Shown here: in pieces, positions 49,601 through 60,200 of the stretch
How the letters are laid out: every line of letters starts with the position of its first letter
Numbering within the stretch: the first letter of the stretch is position 1
Origin: Ipomoea triloba
Taxonomy: Eukaryota; Streptophyta; Magnoliopsida; Solanales; Convolvulaceae
Direction of reading: 5' to 3'
NCBI RefSeq assembly: GCF_003576645.1
Contig: NC_044923.1
Span: forward strand, 3,478,257-3,542,256
Length of the DNA stretch: 64,000 nucleotides
Notes under the pieces: generated by a model
What the model was told of the DNA's origin: nothing
The model's database searches: none
What the model saw: only the letters and a program-made list of their open reading frames with translations
Made by a program: the position numbers and the translations under genes

Positions 49601-52450
49601 TCTTCTTTACATAGTGATGAAATTGATAAGCTGCTTAATGTGCTTAGAGAACATAGGAGGGTAATTGGTTATACTATTGGTGATTTAATTGGCATTGATC
49701 CTAAGTACTGCATGCATAGAATTTATTTAGAAGAGAATGCCAAACCTACTGTTGAACCCCTTAGGAGATTAAATCCCAATTTGAAGGATGTAGTTAAGAA
49801 GGAAATTTTGAAATTGCTTGAGGCCGACATTATATACCCTATTTCGGACAGCAAGTGGGTGAGTCCCATACATGTTGTTCCGAAAAAGGGCGGTATAACG
49901 GTCATTGAAAATGACAATAATGAGTTGATTCCTACTAGACTTGTTACTGGTCATAGAATGTGCATTGATTACAGAAAATTGAATAAGTCTACTAGGAAAG
50001 ATCATTACCCCCTTCCATTTATTGATCAATTGCTTGAGAGAATGTCCAAGAATGAATACTTCTGTTTTCTAGATGGTTTTTCAGGATATTTTCAGATTTC
50101 TATTCACCCAGATGATCAAGAAATGACAACATTCACATGTCAATATGGCACCTTTGCTTTCAAAAAGATGTCATTTGGTTTGTGTAATGCACCAGCTACT
50201 TTTCAAAGGTGCATGATGGCAATCTTTTCTGAAATGGTGGAAGAAATCATGGAAGTATTCATGGACGATTTCTCAGTTTATGGTAAGTCGTTTGATGATT
50301 GTTTGATAAATCTTGATAAAGTTCTGTGCAGGTGCCAAGAAGTCAATTTAGTTCTGAATTGGGAGAAATGTCATTTTATGGCAACTGAAGGCATAGTTCT
50401 TGGCCACAAAATTTCAGCAAGGGGAATTGAAGTAGACCCGGCAAAGATTGAAGTCATTTCAAAATTGCCACCCCCAAGCTCGGTAAAAGGAGTAAGGAGT
50501 TTTCTTGGTCACGCTGGGTTTTACAGAAGATTCATCAAAGATTTCTCTAAAATTGCAAAACCCCTCACGCACTTGCTTGCGAAAGAGGTGGCGTTTAATT
50601 TTGATGAATCTTGTCTTATTGCTTTTAACAGATTGAAGGAAGCTCTATGTCATGCTCCAATCATTCAACCTCCTGATTGGAATCTACCGTTCGAATTGAT
50701 GTGTGATGCGAGTGACTATGCAGTTGGGGCGGTGCTATGCCAAAAGAAGGACAGGTGCTACTATGTGATCCATTACGCAAGCCACACACTTGATGATGCT
50801 CAAGTCAACTATGCAACAACTGAGAAGGAGCTTCTTGCGGTGGTGTTTGCTATGGAGAAATTTCGGTCCTATTTGCTTGGGAGCAAGGTGATAGTTCACA
50901 CCGACCATGCTGCTTTGAAGTATTTATTCCAAAAGAAAGATGCAAAGCCGAGGCTGATCCGATGGGTGCTCCTACTTCAAGAATTTGATCTGGAGATTAG
51001 AGACAAGAAGGGATCCGAGAATGTTGTGGCCGATCACTTGTCCAGACTTGAAGGTCAAAAGGATGATGAATTGCCCATAGATGATTCCTTCAAGGGAGAA
51101 ACATTGTACATCTTGACTGGATTAGGAAAACGGTATGTGCCATGGTTCGCAGACATTGTGAATTACCTGGTAAGTGGCTACATCCCTAAGGATTTTAATT
51201 TCAACAAAAGGAAAAGGTTTTTGCATGATGTGAAAGATTACTTTTGGGATGAGCCACTGTTGTTCAAAAGATGTGCAGATGGGATTATAAGAAGATGCAT
51301 ACCAGAAGAGGAATTCATAAGTGTCTTGAGCCATTGCCATTCCTCTCCTTATGGTGGACACATGAGTGCCGATCGCACAGCTCTAAAAGTCCTACAATCT
51401 GGACTATTTTGGCCTAGCTTGTTTGCTACTGCAAGGGAATTTGTGAGCAAGTGCAACAATTGTCAAAGGACTGGCACTATCAATAGGAAACATGAAATGC
51501 CTCAGAAAGGTATACTCGAAGTAGAACTCTTTGATGTATGGGGAATGGACTTCATGGGTCCATTTCCAAAGTCATTTGGGAATGAGTATATCCTAGTAGC
51601 TGTGGATTATGTGTCTAAATGGGTGGAAGCTGTTGCAACCCCAAGGAATGATTCAAAGACAGTGTTGAAATTTGTTAAGAAGAACATTTTTTCCAGGTTT
51701 GGAATGCCAAGAGCCTTCATCACTGACAATGGCAAGCATTTTTGTAACAAACTCTTGGAAAAGATTCTTCTCAAGTATGGCATTCATCACCGACTTTCTA
51801 CGCCATACCATTCTCAAACTTGCGGACAAGTCGAGTTGGCAAATAGGGAGATCAAGTCAATCCTTGAAAAGGTAGTGAGTCCAACAAGAAAAGATTGGTC
51901 TTTAAAGCTAGATGATGCACTATGGGCTCTGAGAACTGCCTACAAGACCCCTATTGGTGTCTCACCATTCAAACTCGTCTTTGGAAAATCATGTCATTTG
52001 CCGGTTGAGTATGAACACAAGGCATATTGGGCAGTGGCAAGATTGAATCTGAATGAGGATTTGGCAAGAGAAAAGAGGTTGATGTGTTTGAATGAGCTTG
52101 AAGAATTCCGGATGGATGCCTATGAGAATGCTAGGATCTACAAAGAGAGGACCAAGTATTTTCATGATAAAAGGATTTTGAGGAGATACTTTGAACCTGG
52201 AGACCAAGTTCTACTCTACAACTCAAGACTCAAGTTGTTCCCAGGTAAATTAAAATCAAGGTGGTCAGGACCATTTCAAGTGGAAGAGCATTTTCCCTCA
52301 GGAGCAGTTGCAATTTCCAACAAGGAGGGAAAAACATTTGTGGTTAATGGGCAAAGATTGAAACTGTTTAATGAGGCATTCAAGGAGCAGGAAGCAGAGA
52401 GGAACGAGGCCAAGGCAGTTTGGGACCTCTTCCAGCCCATATATGAATAA
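46601..52450 (+). CDS. gag-pol: Gag-pol polyprotein of an Athila-type Ty3/gypsy element
   Basis: A single uninterrupted frame of 1,949 residues from ATG at 46601 encodes all functions for retrotransposition. Gag core: from about 204 ([32 protein letters not shown]). Zinc knuckle: C450-x2-C453-x3-H457-x4-C462. Aspartic protease: D786 in [11 protein letters not shown]. Reverse transcriptase: [17 protein letters not shown] and FMDD at 1220-1223. RNase H: D1369 in [12 protein letters not shown]. Integrase: HHCC finger H1578 to C1618/C1621, then D1650, D1709 and E1745 (35 residues between the last two, DD35E), followed by a GPF/Y-type C-terminal module (SRWSGPFQV). All catalytic residues are present and no stop or frameshift occurs, so the element may be competent. 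Gag and pol are fused, so processing would rely on the protease. Confidence 0.96.
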   Translation: MQTRSQGGQNLCPLNQELSRELRKLKKGSSNQLKEFEPVEINMETGESSNPGQMSPGGSSSRASPSQGAHTEAQPNTSQDPVAPVRIPISTSMENPNLNPYLGGGLGFQFPPQLQGAGMQNFPHLLNPNFFTNPMFDPYQNFPQRAQPYFYQRAQNFQPMATHLAPQFEEEDCIAYPGIEANNFELKTSMINLVQANQFGGSKLEDPKAHITHFDRICQTIKMNGVSMDAIKLRLFPFSLRDQALSWLNSFGPNHFNTWDQLYKSFMQEYYPPSKAAKLKKQIQNFQQFGSENLYEAWKRFKDLRRQCPRNLLSPGDFISSFYEGLLDNYKTVLDTSSMGGVFLDMTPDHGEQLIERITANTAYWYNERVEQPRKEKAVGMFEVDEKVAMQAQLDSIQHMLKEMVLNKKANAQSVISSSQMPPTPQAYSMVQPTTPSPPPSSTMAMVLSCAICGGAHASQSCQLLEPGSHNSYSTVEQVDMIGYQRPQGQAQWRNQVNPSWSNQGFQGRNPPPGFQGNQGFRGGYQGNQQWRGNQGHGTSQANTQNQQGFSQSSQDPDMKTFMNMIMTQMSKLQTEVEGLRAQQQGGGAQASTQPSFNGKLPASTENPRNQVNAVVTRSGKSLTDPPFPDDNIALEDEGKEKELLPQKRDPEGQVQTKEDTSQGKKNKGKQIDDSVIPCNLLPFPQRLWKSKETERENKFKMMLDKLEISMPFVDAVTQIPSYKKFLKDILSNKKKLEKSAVIDLSEGALACAAIQKNLPPKLKDPGSFAIPCIVGGFVVGRALCDLGASVSLMPYSLCKRLNLGEPKPTTMTLQMADRSIKRPVGVLEDIPVMIDQYYIPGDFVILDIEEDAKVPIILGRPFLATAGAIIDVKRGKLVMEVADHKIEFDIFKMAKHQPTYIDECNMVEICEVNPSEVLKIDKEYSIVEELLEKFGIYTQKEMDTCEQGIFDQGEAGERIFAALDPLREEHAPKVELKPLPPSLRYVFLGSNSTYPVIVNSSLHSDEIDKLLNVLREHRRVIGYTIGDLIGIDPKYCMHRIYLEENAKPTVEPLRRLNPNLKDVVKKEILKLLEADIIYPISDSKWVSPIHVVPKKGGITVIENDNNELIPTRLVTGHRMCIDYRKLNKSTRKDHYPLPFIDQLLERMSKNEYFCFLDGFSGYFQISIHPDDQEMTTFTCQYGTFAFKKMSFGLCNAPATFQRCMMAIFSEMVEEIMEVFMDDFSVYGKSFDDCLINLDKVLCRCQEVNLVLNWEKCHFMATEGIVLGHKISARGIEVDPAKIEVISKLPPPSSVKGVRSFLGHAGFYRRFIKDFSKIAKPLTHLLAKEVAFNFDESCLIAFNRLKEALCHAPIIQPPDWNLPFELMCDASDYAVGAVLCQKKDRCYYVIHYASHTLDDAQVNYATTEKELLAVVFAMEKFRSYLLGSKVIVHTDHAALKYLFQKKDAKPRLIRWVLLLQEFDLEIRDKKGSENVVADHLSRLEGQKDDELPIDDSFKGETLYILTGLGKRYVPWFADIVNYLVSGYIPKDFNFNKRKRFLHDVKDYFWDEPLLFKRCADGIIRRCIPEEEFISVLSHCHSSPYGGHMSADRTALKVLQSGLFWPSLFATAREFVSKCNNCQRTGTINRKHEMPQKGILEVELFDVWGMDFMGPFPKSFGNEYILVAVDYVSKWVEAVATPRNDSKTVLKFVKKNIFSRFGMPRAFITDNGKHFCNKLLEKILLKYGIHHRLSTPYHSQTCGQVELANREIKSILEKVVSPTRKDWSLKLDDALWALRTAYKTPIGVSPFKLVFGKSCHLPVEYEHKAYWAVARLNLNEDLAREKRLMCLNELEEFRMDAYENARIYKERTKYFHDKRILRRYFEPGDQVLLYNSRLKLFPGKLKSRWSGPFQVEEHFPSGAVAISNKEGKTFVVNGQRLKLFNEAFKEQEAERNEAKAVWDLFQPIYE

Positions 52451-52560
52451 AGAATCAGGGGTCGAGCTCATGACCTTAAACGAGCGCTTCTTGGGAGGCA
52501 ACCCAAGATTTTATTTGATGTGATTTTTAATTTGTTGATTTAATTTTCCTAGTTTCAATA

Positions 52561-52656
52561 ATGGCAGACATTGTACTATCGCTCTTTTTACAAAAGCCAT
52601 TCGTTAGTGCTCAGCAAGCCCCGGAAATCGAGATTGGTGTTCAGCTCTCAGGTTAG
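52561..52656 (+). other. Short leader frame before the RWP-RK ORF, possible 5' exon
   Basis: An ATG at 52561 opens 31 codons (MADIVLSLFLQKPFVSAQQA...) ending at a TAG that lies within a good donor site, CTCTCAG|GTTAGTATG at 52651/52652. A T-rich stretch follows. It could be the first coding exon of the captured RWP-RK gene, or a leader that splices to make a subgenomic mRNA. I found no acceptor that joins cleanly to the downstream frame before its ATG, so this is only a possibility. Confidence 0.3.
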
Positions 52657-52803
52657 TATGTCCTGTTCTTTATCCTTTAAAATTGTCTTTTCTTTCTTCT
52701 GATAAGGATTCTTGACTTAGCTTGTTGTTTTTCCCCAACCTCTGCTTACTTTCTCATTCTTCTTCATTGATGTGATTCCTTGCTATTTAATCTTTCTAAT
52801 CAA

Positions 52804-53772
52804 ATGACGAATCATGCTTCATCCTCTTTTCATTCTCAATTCATTTATTGTTCTGATTTTGATGATACCTCAATTTGGGATGAGATGAATCTAACTCCTC
52901 TCTATGATTTTGAGAATGAGTTTCATGAACTCAATCAACCAACTGTTAGAGCTGAGGCTGTTGCTGAAATTGAACCTTCAAGGGAGGTAGCATTTCAGAG
53001 GAAAGAAAAAGAGGAGAAAAGGATATTTTCGAAAAAGCTTAGGTGCAGGGAGTTAGGGATTTCCGAATGGCCGCAGAAAAAATTCTTAAGGTTGGAGGAT
53101 AACCTGGAAATTTCTACTCCTCCTCCTTACCAGTATAACCATTCCATTACTGAGAACTCCCTCTGGGATTATCAGTATGAGGAATGCACTTTGGCTCCCG
53201 TAGGTGAAGCTTCAAGATCCTCGAGCGATGAACACATTCGCAGTTTTGGCCAAGAATTTGATTCTATCTGGAATTTCAAGGATGAAGTACCAGAAGTAAA
53301 AGAAATCAATGAGGTTGCAACTGAGGAAATTATAGAAGAAGCATCCAACCCAGTCATAACCATTGTGGATAAGAAGAGCACCTCTGAAAAATCTTGGAGC
53401 ATTGAAATGATTTCAAAATTCTTCCACTTACCAGTTGTCCAGGCGGCAAGGGAATTACACATAGGAAAAGACAAGCTGAAGAAAATATGCACCGAGTTGG
53501 GAATCAATCAATGGCCACATAGGAAATTACAGTACATGGATCGACTGTTGAGCAAGTTTAAGAAAGATTTTGACCAAGGGGAGAAGGTGATTGAGCTAGA
53601 ACACGAAAGTGAGCAGATGTTAGCAAACCCCAACAATGAGTTAGGCTTAGAAACTCAAACACTGGGGGAATCTTCTTCTAAAAAGAAAAGATATCAACAA
53701 TTGATAAATCTTGCTCACTCTACTTCCTTTGCCAATTCATCTCGTGTTCCGTGGGAAGATGAAATGTTTTAA
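52804..53772 (+). CDS. RWP-RK-domain protein in the env position of the retrotransposon
   Basis: This 322-residue ORF starts at ATG 52804 (MTNHASSSFHSQF) and lies 353 bp after the end of gag-pol on the same strand. A start at an upstream TTG is not needed. Residues about 196-250 form an RWP-RK domain: SIEMISKFFHLPVVQAARE, then KDKLKKICTELGINQWPHRK with conserved Trp 237. RWP-RK proteins (NLP and RKD families) are plant transcription factors for nitrate response and egg-cell or gametophyte identity. The signature RWPxRK reads QWPHRK. A second half-motif, KLRCRELGISEWPQKKF (Trp 89), looks like a duplicated, degenerate recognition helix. Much of the rest is acidic and disordered. A basic SSKKKRYQQ near the C terminus may be a nuclear signal. 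No membrane segment exists, so it is not a classical env. The DNA-binding role is inferred from the domain only. Confidence 0.85.
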   Translation: MTNHASSSFHSQFIYCSDFDDTSIWDEMNLTPLYDFENEFHELNQPTVRAEAVAEIEPSREVAFQRKEKEEKRIFSKKLRCRELGISEWPQKKFLRLEDNLEISTPPPYQYNHSITENSLWDYQYEECTLAPVGEASRSSSDEHIRSFGQEFDSIWNFKDEVPEVKEINEVATEEIIEEASNPVITIVDKKSTSEKSWSIEMISKFFHLPVVQAARELHIGKDKLKKICTELGINQWPHRKLQYMDRLLSKFKKDFDQGEKVIELEHESEQMLANPNNELGLETQTLGESSSKKKRYQQLINLAHSTSFANSSRVPWEDEMF

Positions 53773-55430
53773 ACTTCACTTAGTAATTTCTATCCTAGTT
53801 ATTTATGTTTTAATTTTCCTTTGTTAAAAAAAAAAATTGTTTTATGTTTGTTTGAATTTAAGTTATGATTAATTTATGACTTCTGTTTTTCCGTGATTGT
53901 CTCTTATAGTTTTTAACAGGAAGGCTAAAAGATGTGTAGAACTAGTGGACTTCTCTACTCTTGTTGCTGCACGAGAATCATAGGGGAGTACAATCTTTCT
54001 CCATTTGCATTTCATATTTTTTATCAATTATATTTGGAGTTTTTTTTCTAGTTTTGTGTGCACTCAATCTTGTCAAATCCTATTTGCATTATACATCGAG
54101 GGCGATGTAAATTTTTAAGTGTGGGGGAGAGGACAAAAATTGAGGTAATTTTCAAAATTTTTGCTTGAATAACTCATGTGCTTTTTGTGTGAATAAATTG
54201 CTTTTCTTTGCTAGAAGTTGAGATCGCTCCCTTTTTGTTGGTTTGTGGTTTGTTTTGATAATACTTGTCGCAACTCAACTTCTGATTGATGAGCTAAGGG
54301 GTACATGATTGATCTATTCTCCTGCCAATCGCCTTGTTAACCACTTAATAATTGAATAAATTCTTGATCTAGTGTGTTGTGCATTGCTAGTGAAGGCTTA
54401 TGTGAGATTCCGGTAATGGTTGTTTTGCTAGAACTTGCCTCATTACTCTCCAAGTGAAATCTAAGATTTGCATGTTTTGAAATGATTTAGGCCATTTTTG
54501 TTTAGCCTTTAACCTTAAAGCCTACCCTGTTAATATGTGTTTATCCCCAGTTGTCCCCGTTGAGCCTTGTGTTTGTTGAAACAAGTGCTAAGCACTTAAA
54601 CCCGTGATTTGTTTATTTTTCTTGTGTTAACCCTTGTCATTTTTCCCTTAACCTTTAGCCAAAAAAAAAAAAAAAATATCTCCCTTCCACCCTTAGCTTG
54701 AGAGAATGCAGCACTTGTTCTTTTGCTTAGAAGAGATCTTATTTGGAGCTTGTTTTGTTAGCAATCATCTTGATAATGTTGTCTAAGTGTGGGGGTATTG
54801 AGAATAAGTTTGTTGGTTGATTTGAAGAAAAGAAAAAAAAAAAAAAAGATGATGAAAAGAAAAAAATGAAAGAAAAGAAGAAAGTCGAATAAAAGTTTGA
54901 AGTTTATCGTGTAAGTTGTGCACTACCCCACCACTTTAGAAGTTGTTTTGTCCTTAAGTCTTGTTTGCTCCTTAGTTCATTCAAGTTATATCTCTTCTAA
55001 CCTCAATTGTGAACAAGTGTGAAGTTCTCTCCTTTGTTTTATTCCTATACCCCTTCTTTGTTAGCCATTCACCCTTAGCCCCATTACAAGCTTAATAAAA
55101 GACCTATTTGATCTTAGCATACATTCTTAGAGTTGAGCTAATGGGAGTATGAAGGGCAAGCCTATGGGATCTCATTAAAAGCCAAGTTTTGCATAATCTC
55201 AACTTAGCATTTGTACACACTAGATTCTCACGCACTTTAATGGTTTTGGTACTTGGTTATTGGCTTGGGAATGGAACTCGTGAACCAAGCTAAGGTGATT
55301 CTTGTAGTAAGTTGTTTTGTAGCAAGTTGGATATGTGGTTTGATAGGTTGTGCAATGAGGGAGTTTCGAAAATTTCGATGCAATGATTTGCAATTTATTG
55401 TTTGTTTTTGTTTGAGGACAAACAAAAGTT
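53773..55430 (+). other. 3' noncoding part of the retrotransposon
   Basis: This is 1.66 kb without a convincing gene. It has A-rich runs at 54661 and 54833 and two early copies of the polypurine-type word TAAGTGTGGGGG (54116 and 54784) that also occurs right before the 3' LTR. Long 3' noncoding stretches are usual in Athila elements. Confidence 0.7.
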
Positions 55431-55445
55431 TAAGTGTGGGGGAGT
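55431..55445 (+). other. Polypurine tract
   Basis: TAAGTGTGGGGGAGT directly precedes the 3' LTR, the place where plus-strand DNA synthesis is primed. Confidence 0.8.
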
Positions 55446-57198
55446 TGATAAGTGCATATTTAATCATATTTAATCCCCATATTTAAGCTTATTTGTCCAC
55501 TAGATTGTATAAATTGTGTTCAGTATAACCTTGATTTTCTTCACTTTGATTAATGTATGCAACAATCATCTTATTTGGAATAAAGTAAAGAAAATTAGGC
55601 CGTATTGCATTTAATGGGATGATTTAGAGAAATCCTAAGTTTAATTTGTAATTTTCATCTTTAATAAGCCATCCTAATGTGTTTAATTGCTAGTAGGAGA
55701 TATCAGGGAAATCATGAAGACAAGGAGGATCATGAAGGGACAAGAACAAAAATGAGAAGATGGATGATGATGAATTAAAGTGAAGGACAAAAGCAAAGAA
55801 GATTTGGTCCATTTTCATCATTAAAGATCAGGCAATAATGGAATCAAAGAGTGATATTTTGAATGGTGATTGATCATATGGATAAACCAAAGCAAAAGTG
55901 GAACAAGTGTCTAAAATCTGAAATTTCCGCACAAGTTGTCCACTGTTCGGTATTTTTACCATATCTCAGCATAGGAATATCCAAATTGAGTGATCTTTGC
56001 ACCGTTGGAAAGAAGACTTCAAGGGCTACAACTTTACCAGAAATACAAAATTCATAATTCTGAACGGAGAATGGAGAAAAACAGCCCGGAAGATGAAGCT
56101 GCGTGCAGTGATGTCATTGCTTGCGAAATTTTCCATCTTCTTTCTCATTATGATATGTGAGGTCATGGCATATGTAATTCCCCATTTCCAAATTCAGATG
56201 GAATGTGAGGTCATTGCATATGTAATTGTCCATCTTTGCTCCCTTTTGATGCCTATATAAAGCCTTGTAACTCTCAAACTTCAACACACCATTCCTCACC
56301 AATTCCTTCTATCTCCTCTCATTCTAGTTTTCATATCTTAGTTTTAGTGTTGTGTTTTTCTTCAAGCAAGAGTGTAGGAGGAAACTCCAAGAGTTTGGTC
56401 TTCAATCCATAAGTTTTCTTGTTCCCTTTATCTCTTTACAATTTATTTACCATGCTTATGAATTTAAATATTGTTAGTTTGTTGTATTCCATTATGAATT
56501 GTGAGTAGTTGCATTAAGGACTTGAATTAGGGTAGGATTATCTTTATTGATGCTAAGTTCATGAATATTTCATAAAAGGGAAGGCTTTAATTCAAGAGTT
56601 TATTGAAGTATGCATAGATTTAATTGAAATCTTGTTAGTAAATGGTACGTAACATTTGTTAACTAGCCTTTGGATGATTTCACTTTATAATGGAAGTTAT
56701 ATGTTGAAATCAATCTACTCTTTGCATGCACCCAATTTAATTTACGAAAGTAAAGAACATTGTGGTTTTAAATTGCTTATGTCCTCTAAGAACTAGGAAT
56801 TGATATGTCACGAAAGTGGAGCAATTCCTTGTTCTAATCTTTATCTTTAGTTCATGAAAATGAAATTTAGATTAAAGATTCTTTTGTGCAATTCATTGAA
56901 CTCTTAAATTAATTATTTTCCCCAAATCTTGTTATTGCATCTATAAGATAATTCTCCTTAATTCGAGTCCTATCTTTAATTATCAGAGTTTATACCAATT
57001 GTAATATTGCTTTTAATTCTTGATGAACCTGTTATAGCTTGTTAAATATCAACTCATATATGATTGCTTGGATTCTTGTTAAATTTATTCATCTTAATGC
57101 CTAAGAATTTAATTGCTATACAAGTACATGCCATAAAACCCAATCCCTTGAGAACGATATAATTAACCCACAAATTCACTACACCACTTTACACATCA
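55446..57198 (+). repeat. 3' LTR of the Athila-type element
   Basis: It starts TGATAAGTGCATATTTAATC and ends ACACATCA, the same length as the 5' LTR with no indel. By eye about 11 substitutions separate the two. Confidence 0.92.
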
Positions 57199-57290
57199 AC
57201 TTTTTGGCGCCGTTGCCGGGGATTGGCATATCTGGTTGTATTGTATAATTAATTATCTAATCTTAGCATTAAAATGAATGAATTTTGAAG
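57199..57290 (+). other. Second primer-binding site and internal leader after the 3' LTR
   Basis: The 92 bp after the 3' LTR are identical to 46439-46530: spacer, TGGCGCCGTTGCCGGGG at 57205-57221, and the leader up to TTTTGAAG. Satellite DNA then starts abruptly. A normal insertion would show host DNA here, so this is the start of a second, truncated internal region sharing the LTR. Confidence 0.92.
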
Positions 57291-60200
57291 TGACACATTT
57301 TATGCAAAAAAAAAAGTGACATTTAAATTTACCTGGTATTATAGGTTACTAACAGGTAATTACGCCTTGATGAACTAAATTGATATGTTTATGTAAGTAA
57401 TTGAACCTTTAAAAAGTTTGGGGGGCTAATTGATTTTTCAGGTACAGTTTGATGGAATATAAGACACATTTTACGCTTAAAAAGTGACATTTACATTTAC
57501 TTGTTATTGCAACTCACTAAAAGGTAATTATGCCTTGATAAACTAAATTGGCATGTTTATGTACCAAATTGAACTTTAAATAGTTTGAGAGCCTAATTGA
57601 TGCCTATTTGACACATTTTATGCAAAAAAAAAAGACAATTAAATTTACCTGGTATTATAGGTCACTAAAAGGTAATTATGCCTTGATAAACTAAATTGGC
57701 ATGTTTATGTACCAAATTGAACTTTAAATAGTTTGAGAGCCTAATTGATGCCTATTTGACACATTTTATGCAAAAAAAAAAGACAATTAAATTTACCTGG
57801 TATTATAGGTCACTAACAGGTAATTACACATTGATGAAATAAATTGATATGTTTATGTACCTAATTGCAACTTTAAAGAGTTTGAGAGCCTAATTGATTT
57901 TTCAGGTACAGTTTGAAAACCTATTAGACACATTTTACGCTTAAAAAGTGACATTTACATTTACCTGTTATTGCAGGTCATTAACAGGTAATTATGCCAT
58001 GATGAACTAAATGGACATGTTTATGTACCAAATTGAACTTTAAATAGACTGACAGCCTAATTGATGCCTATTTGACACATTTTATGCAAAAAAAATGACA
58101 ATTAAATTTACCTGGTATTACAGGTCACTAACAGGTAATTACGCCTTGATAACTAAATTGATATGTTTATGTACCTAATTGCAACTTTAAAAAGTTTGAG
58201 GGCCTAATTGATTTTTCAGGTACAGTTTGATGGCCTATTAGACACATTTTACGCTTAAAAATTGACATTTACATTTACCTGTTATTGCAGCTCACTAACA
58301 GGTAATTATGCCTTTATGAACTAAATTGGCATATTATGTACCAAATTTAACTTTAAATAGTTTGAGAGCCAAATTGATGCCAATTTGACACATTTTATGC
58401 AAAAAAAAAATGACATTGAAATTTATCTGGGATTACAGGTCACTACCAGGCAATTACGCATTGATTAACTAAATTGATATGTTTATGTACCTAATTGCAA
58501 CTTTAAAGAGTTTGAGAGCCTAATTGAATTTTCCAGTACAGTTTGAAGGCCTATTAGACACATTTTACGCTAATAAAATGACATTGACATTTACATGTTG
58601 TTACAGGTCACTAACAGGTAATTATGCCATGATGAACTAAATGGACATGTTTATGTACCAAATTGAAGTTTAAATAGACTGACAGCCTAATTGATGCCTA
58701 TTTGACACATTTTATGCAAAAAAAAGGACAAATTAAATTTACCTGGTATTACAGGTCACTAACAGGTAGTTACGCCTTAATAATTAAATTGTTATGTTTA
58801 TGTATCTAATTGCAACTTTAAAAAGTTTGAGGGCCTAATTGATTTTTCAGGTACAGTTTGATGGTCTATTAGACACATTTTACGCTTAAAAAGTGACATT
58901 TACATTTACCTGTTATTGCAGGTCACTAACAGGTAACTATGCCTTGATGAACTAAATGGACATGTTTATGTACCAAATTGAACTTTAAATAGACTGACAG
59001 CCGAATTGATGCCTATTTGACACATTTTATGCAAAAAAAAAAGGACAAATTAAATTTACCTGGTATTACAGGTCACTAACAGGTAATTACGCCTTGATAA
59101 TTAAATTGATATGTTTATGTATCTAATTACAACTTTAAAAAGTTTGAGGGCCTAATTGATTTTTCAGGTACAGTTTGATGGCCTATTAGACACATTTTAC
59201 GCTTAAAAAGTGACATTTACATTTACCTGTTATTACAACTCACTAAAAGGTAATTATGCCTTGATAAACTAAAATGGCATGTTTATGTACCAAATTGAAT
59301 TTTAAATAGTTTGAGAGCCTAATTGACTTTTCAGGTACAGTTTGAAAACCTATTAGACACATTTTATGCTAAAAAAGTGACTTTTACATTTACATGTTAT
59401 TACAGGTCACTAACAGGAAATTACTCCTTGATGAACTAAATTGATATGGTTATGTACCTAATTGCAACTTTAAAGAGTTTGAGAGCCTAATTGACTTTTC
59501 AGGTACAGTTTGAAAACCTATTAGACACATTTTATGCTAAAAAAGTGACTTTTACATTTACATGTTATTACAGGTCACTAACAGGTAATCACACATTGAT
59601 GAAATAAATTGATATGTTTATGTACCTAATTGCAACTTTAAAGAGTTTGAGAGCCTAATTGACTTTTCAGGTACAGTTTGAAAACCTATTATACACATTT
59701 TACGCTTAAAAAGTGACATTTACATTTACATGTTATTGCAGGTCACTAACAGGTAATTATGCCATGATGAACTAAATGGACATGTTTATGTACCAAATTG
59801 AACTTTAAATAGACTGGCAGCCTAATTGATGCCTATTTGACACATTTTATGCAAAAAAAAATGACAATTAAATTTACCTGGTATTACAGGTCACTAACAG
59901 GTAATTACGCCTTGATAACTAAATTGATATGTTTATGTACCTAATTGCAACTTTAAAAAGTTTGAGGGCCTAATTGATTTTTCAGGTACAGTTTGATGGC
60001 CTATTAGACACATTTTACGCTTAAAAAGTGACATTTACATTACCTGTTATTGCAGGTCACTAACAGGTAATTATGCCTTTATGAACTAAATTGGCATGTT
60101 TATGTACCAAATTTAACTTTAAATAGTTTGAGAGCCAAATTGATGCCAATTTGACACATTTTATGCAAAAAAAAAATGACATTTAAATTTACCTGGTATT

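Larger units (their letters stand above)
44686..57290 (+). mobile_element. Athila-lineage Ty3/gypsy retrotransposon carrying an RWP-RK ORF
   Basis: The order is 5' LTR (44686-46438), tRNA-Asp primer site, gag-pol ORF (46601-52450), RWP-RK ORF (52804-53772), long noncoding part with polypurine motifs, 3' LTR (55446-57198), then a second primer site and internal leader up to 57290. The two LTRs are both 1,753 bp and I count about 11 substitutions (about 0.6%), so insertion was recent, probably within the last half million years on usual plant rates. The open gag-pol suggests it may still be autonomous. The Athila assignment rests on the gag type, the primer site, the GGGAGGCAACCCAAG word after pol and the long 3' noncoding part. 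No target-site duplication can be verified because the right end is irregular. Confidence 0.9.
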
